From positions 1-59,056 of the forward strand of contig WRJE01000007.1 of assembly GCA_009782385.1 (NCBI GenBank): a stretch of 59,056 nucleotides of DNA, read 5' to 3'. Below are positions 57,690 through 59,056 of the stretch, one piece after another. Source of the DNA: Oscillospiraceae bacterium. GTDB taxonomy: Bacteria > Bacillota > Clostridia > Oscillospirales > UBA929. Made by a program: the position numbers and the translations under genes. A model generated the notes under the pieces. That model made no database searches. It was not told where the DNA came from and saw only the letters and a list, made by a program, of their open reading frames with translations. Numbering within the stretch: position 1 is the first letter of the stretch; each line of letters starts with the position of its first letter.

Positions 57690-59056
57690 ATGAAACGCTT
57701 AACAACCCTGCTGCTCTCGCTGATTCTCGCGCTCTCAATCTCCGTACCCGCGCTTGCACAAGTCACGAAGACATGGAATGGAGAAAGGTACATAGATTCC
57801 ATGGACTATGAGTTTGTGCTTGATGAGGATGCAGTCGGCAGATGGAATGTCTGTGACTTCGTCGAAACCCCAAAGAATTATGATCCCGCTAAACCTGTAA
57901 GCGGAGCAAACGGAGCTGTTTATTTCCGAAACACTTTCAACGCAAACGGAACTGTATCAGCCCGCATAGGAGATCAGACATTTTCATTTCGCTGGACAAA
58001 AGGTTATATGATATGGGATAAAGGTAACTGGGATACTGTAATCCCGTCATATGAAATCCAAAATATTAACGGAAGCCTTTATATGTTCGTCCAATGGAAA
58101 TCCGGCGATTACACTATTAGAGGTTCTGAATCACTGTCCTATTATGTATTCAAAAAAGAGGGCGGCGAAACTGCAACACCTCCCGGTACACCACAACCCG
58201 CACTTGCTGACCTATCATCCGCATCAGACTGGGCGAAAGAAGGTCTGACAACCGCACTCGCCAAAGGTTTCGTCACGGCAGATATCCAATCAGATTACAC
58301 CGCAGGCATAACACGCGCCGAGTTCTGCAAACTGGCTGTCAGTTGGCTGCGTTACCTCACAGGCAAGGATACCGCAACTATACTGTCTGACCGCGGAATG
58401 ATGATTGTGACCGAAGGCGTGTTCAGTGATACTAACGACTACGATATAATTGCGGCGTTCGCGTTAGGTATCACAGGCGGTACGGTTGCACCGACAGCTG
58501 ACACTCCCGGTCTGTTTAACCCTGACGGCGGCTTTGACCGTGAATCAGCGGCAACTATGATAATGAACACTTGCCGTGCCGCCGGTATGGACGTATCCAA
58601 TATAGCGGACACCGGATTCACCGACATTGGTTTAGCTAACAGTTGGACAGTGGACGGTATCAACTTCTGCTATAATGCCGGAATCATGGGCGGTGTCAGT
58701 ACGTCTGAGTTGGTGTTTGAGCCTAAACGGTCTTACTCACGTGAAATGAGCATACTGACCTTTGATAAGATAAAAGTCACTCCCGCGCCTATAGTAAGCA
58801 ACGCGGAGATAATAGACAGCATTGTAATATTCTCTAATCAGCTGACACTCGGAGAAAACCTTCCGTGGATTGCTACGAATACAGAGGGTGTTGTAACACG
58901 CTCTAACGGTAATTTTAATATTCTGCAAGATGTTTCGTGGAATCCCGAAGGATATGCTAAATCTAATACGCAGTATGCCGCAACTATTACAGTTAAGGCT
59001 GCCAAAGGTTATGAGTTCGGAGATAATGTAAAAGTGACCGTTTCGGCGGGTCCTGC
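57690..59056 (+). CDS. Secreted protein with S-layer homology (SLH) domains, 3' end outside window
   Basis: 455 residues in the window from ATG 57690 (aagaggt before). Signal peptide MKRLTTLLLSLILALSISVP. The first 170 residues are unrecognised. Three SLH motifs follow at about 180-350: DLSSASDWAKEGLTTALAKG, VFSDTNDYDIIAAFALGITG and FTDIGLANSWTVDGINFCYN, each with the conserved R-E (TRAEFCKLA, FDRESAATMI, YSREMSILTF). SLH domains bind secondary wall polymers, so the protein is cell-wall bound. The last ~85 residues in the window start another beta-rich domain that runs off the edge. Confidence 0.9.
   Translation, partial: MKRLTTLLLSLILALSISVPALAQVTKTWNGERYIDSMDYEFVLDEDAVGRWNVCDFVETPKNYDPAKPVSGANGAVYFRNTFNANGTVSARIGDQTFSFRWTKGYMIWDKGNWDTVIPSYEIQNINGSLYMFVQWKSGDYTIRGSESLSYYVFKKEGGETATPPGTPQPALADLSSASDWAKEGLTTALAKGFVTADIQSDYTAGITRAEFCKLAVSWLRYLTGKDTATILSDRGMMIVTEGVFSDTNDYDIIAAFALGITGGTVAPTADTPGLFNPDGGFDRESAATMIMNTCRAAGMDVSNIADTGFTDIGLANSWTVDGINFCYNAGIMGGVSTSELVFEPKRSYSREMSILTFDKIKVTPAPIVSNAEIIDSIVIFSNQLTLGENLPWIATNTEGVVTRSNGNFNILQDVSWNPEGYAKSNTQYAATITVKAAKGYEFGDNVKVTVSAGP

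Noticed and set aside
47051-59056. Right attachment site (second copy of the ssrA 3' end)
   Set aside because: No match to the last 20 bases of ssrA was found between the integrase and the window end.

Overview
The window looks like chromosomal DNA of an anaerobic, probably endospore-forming Bacillota, most likely class Clostridia. The evidence is a gpr-spoIIP pair, the gdpP-rplI-dnaB order, the HrcA/CIRCE heat-shock control, a long-form HPF, ferredoxin-type redox proteins, an [FeFe]-hydrogenase-like sensor and an S-layer homology protein. I cannot place it below class.

Layout. 1-4684 (minus strand) is a ribosome/GTPase block, rplU-rpmA-obgE, then a DUF1016 nuclease gene, an alpha/beta hydrolase and yebC (cut by the window edge). 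A 50-bp piece of the obgE 3' end is present on both sides of the DUF1016 gene. 4721-6707 holds small regulators (XRE, ribbon-helix-helix) and a three-gene overlapping unit ending in an orphan response regulator. 6693-10629 (minus) has spoIIP, gpr and a Big_2 surface protein. 11171-12892 is a ferredoxin/[FeFe]-hydrogenase-like/MCP fusion. 12889-20048 (minus) is gdpP-rplI-dnaB-tilS interrupted by a single-chain restriction-modification enzyme. 20121-23791 is a self-contained module: a BspA-like leucine-rich surface protein, a 26-bp perfect inverted repeat around a 113-bp A+T-rich segment, and a serine recombinase. I read this as a phase-variation switch. It is followed by an MFS transporter and a RhuM-family gene. 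26219-31840 is one heat-shock cluster hrcA-grpE-dnaK-groES-groEL without dnaJ. 31862-35920 has a hemerythrin-CheX fusion and a complete ECF transporter, each behind a near-identical promoter. 35968-38872 (minus) has SPFH/NfeD membrane proteins, a lipid kinase and hpf. 38984-46623 has an aldo-keto reductase, a GNAT enzyme, an MGDG-type glycosyltransferase, valS, a CPBP protease, smpB and a lipoprotein PPIase.

At 46695-47050 lies tmRNA (ssrA), directly followed by a tyrosine integrase. From there to the window end the content is accessory: excisionase-like HTH, XRE regulator, unknown proteins, an IS1-type fragment, a second serine recombinase, a zinc-ribbon repeat protein, a second BspA-like lipoprotein, an IS110 element and an SLH protein. 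This fits a genomic island integrated at the ssrA 3' end whose far end lies outside the window.

Two families of short intergenic repeats recur: palindromic elements beginning GTAGGGGCGG or similar, sometimes supplying stop codons or C-terminal codons to flanking genes, and TTAACAATTAACAGTT-like tandem repeats. No dedicated tRNA gene or CRISPR array was seen.
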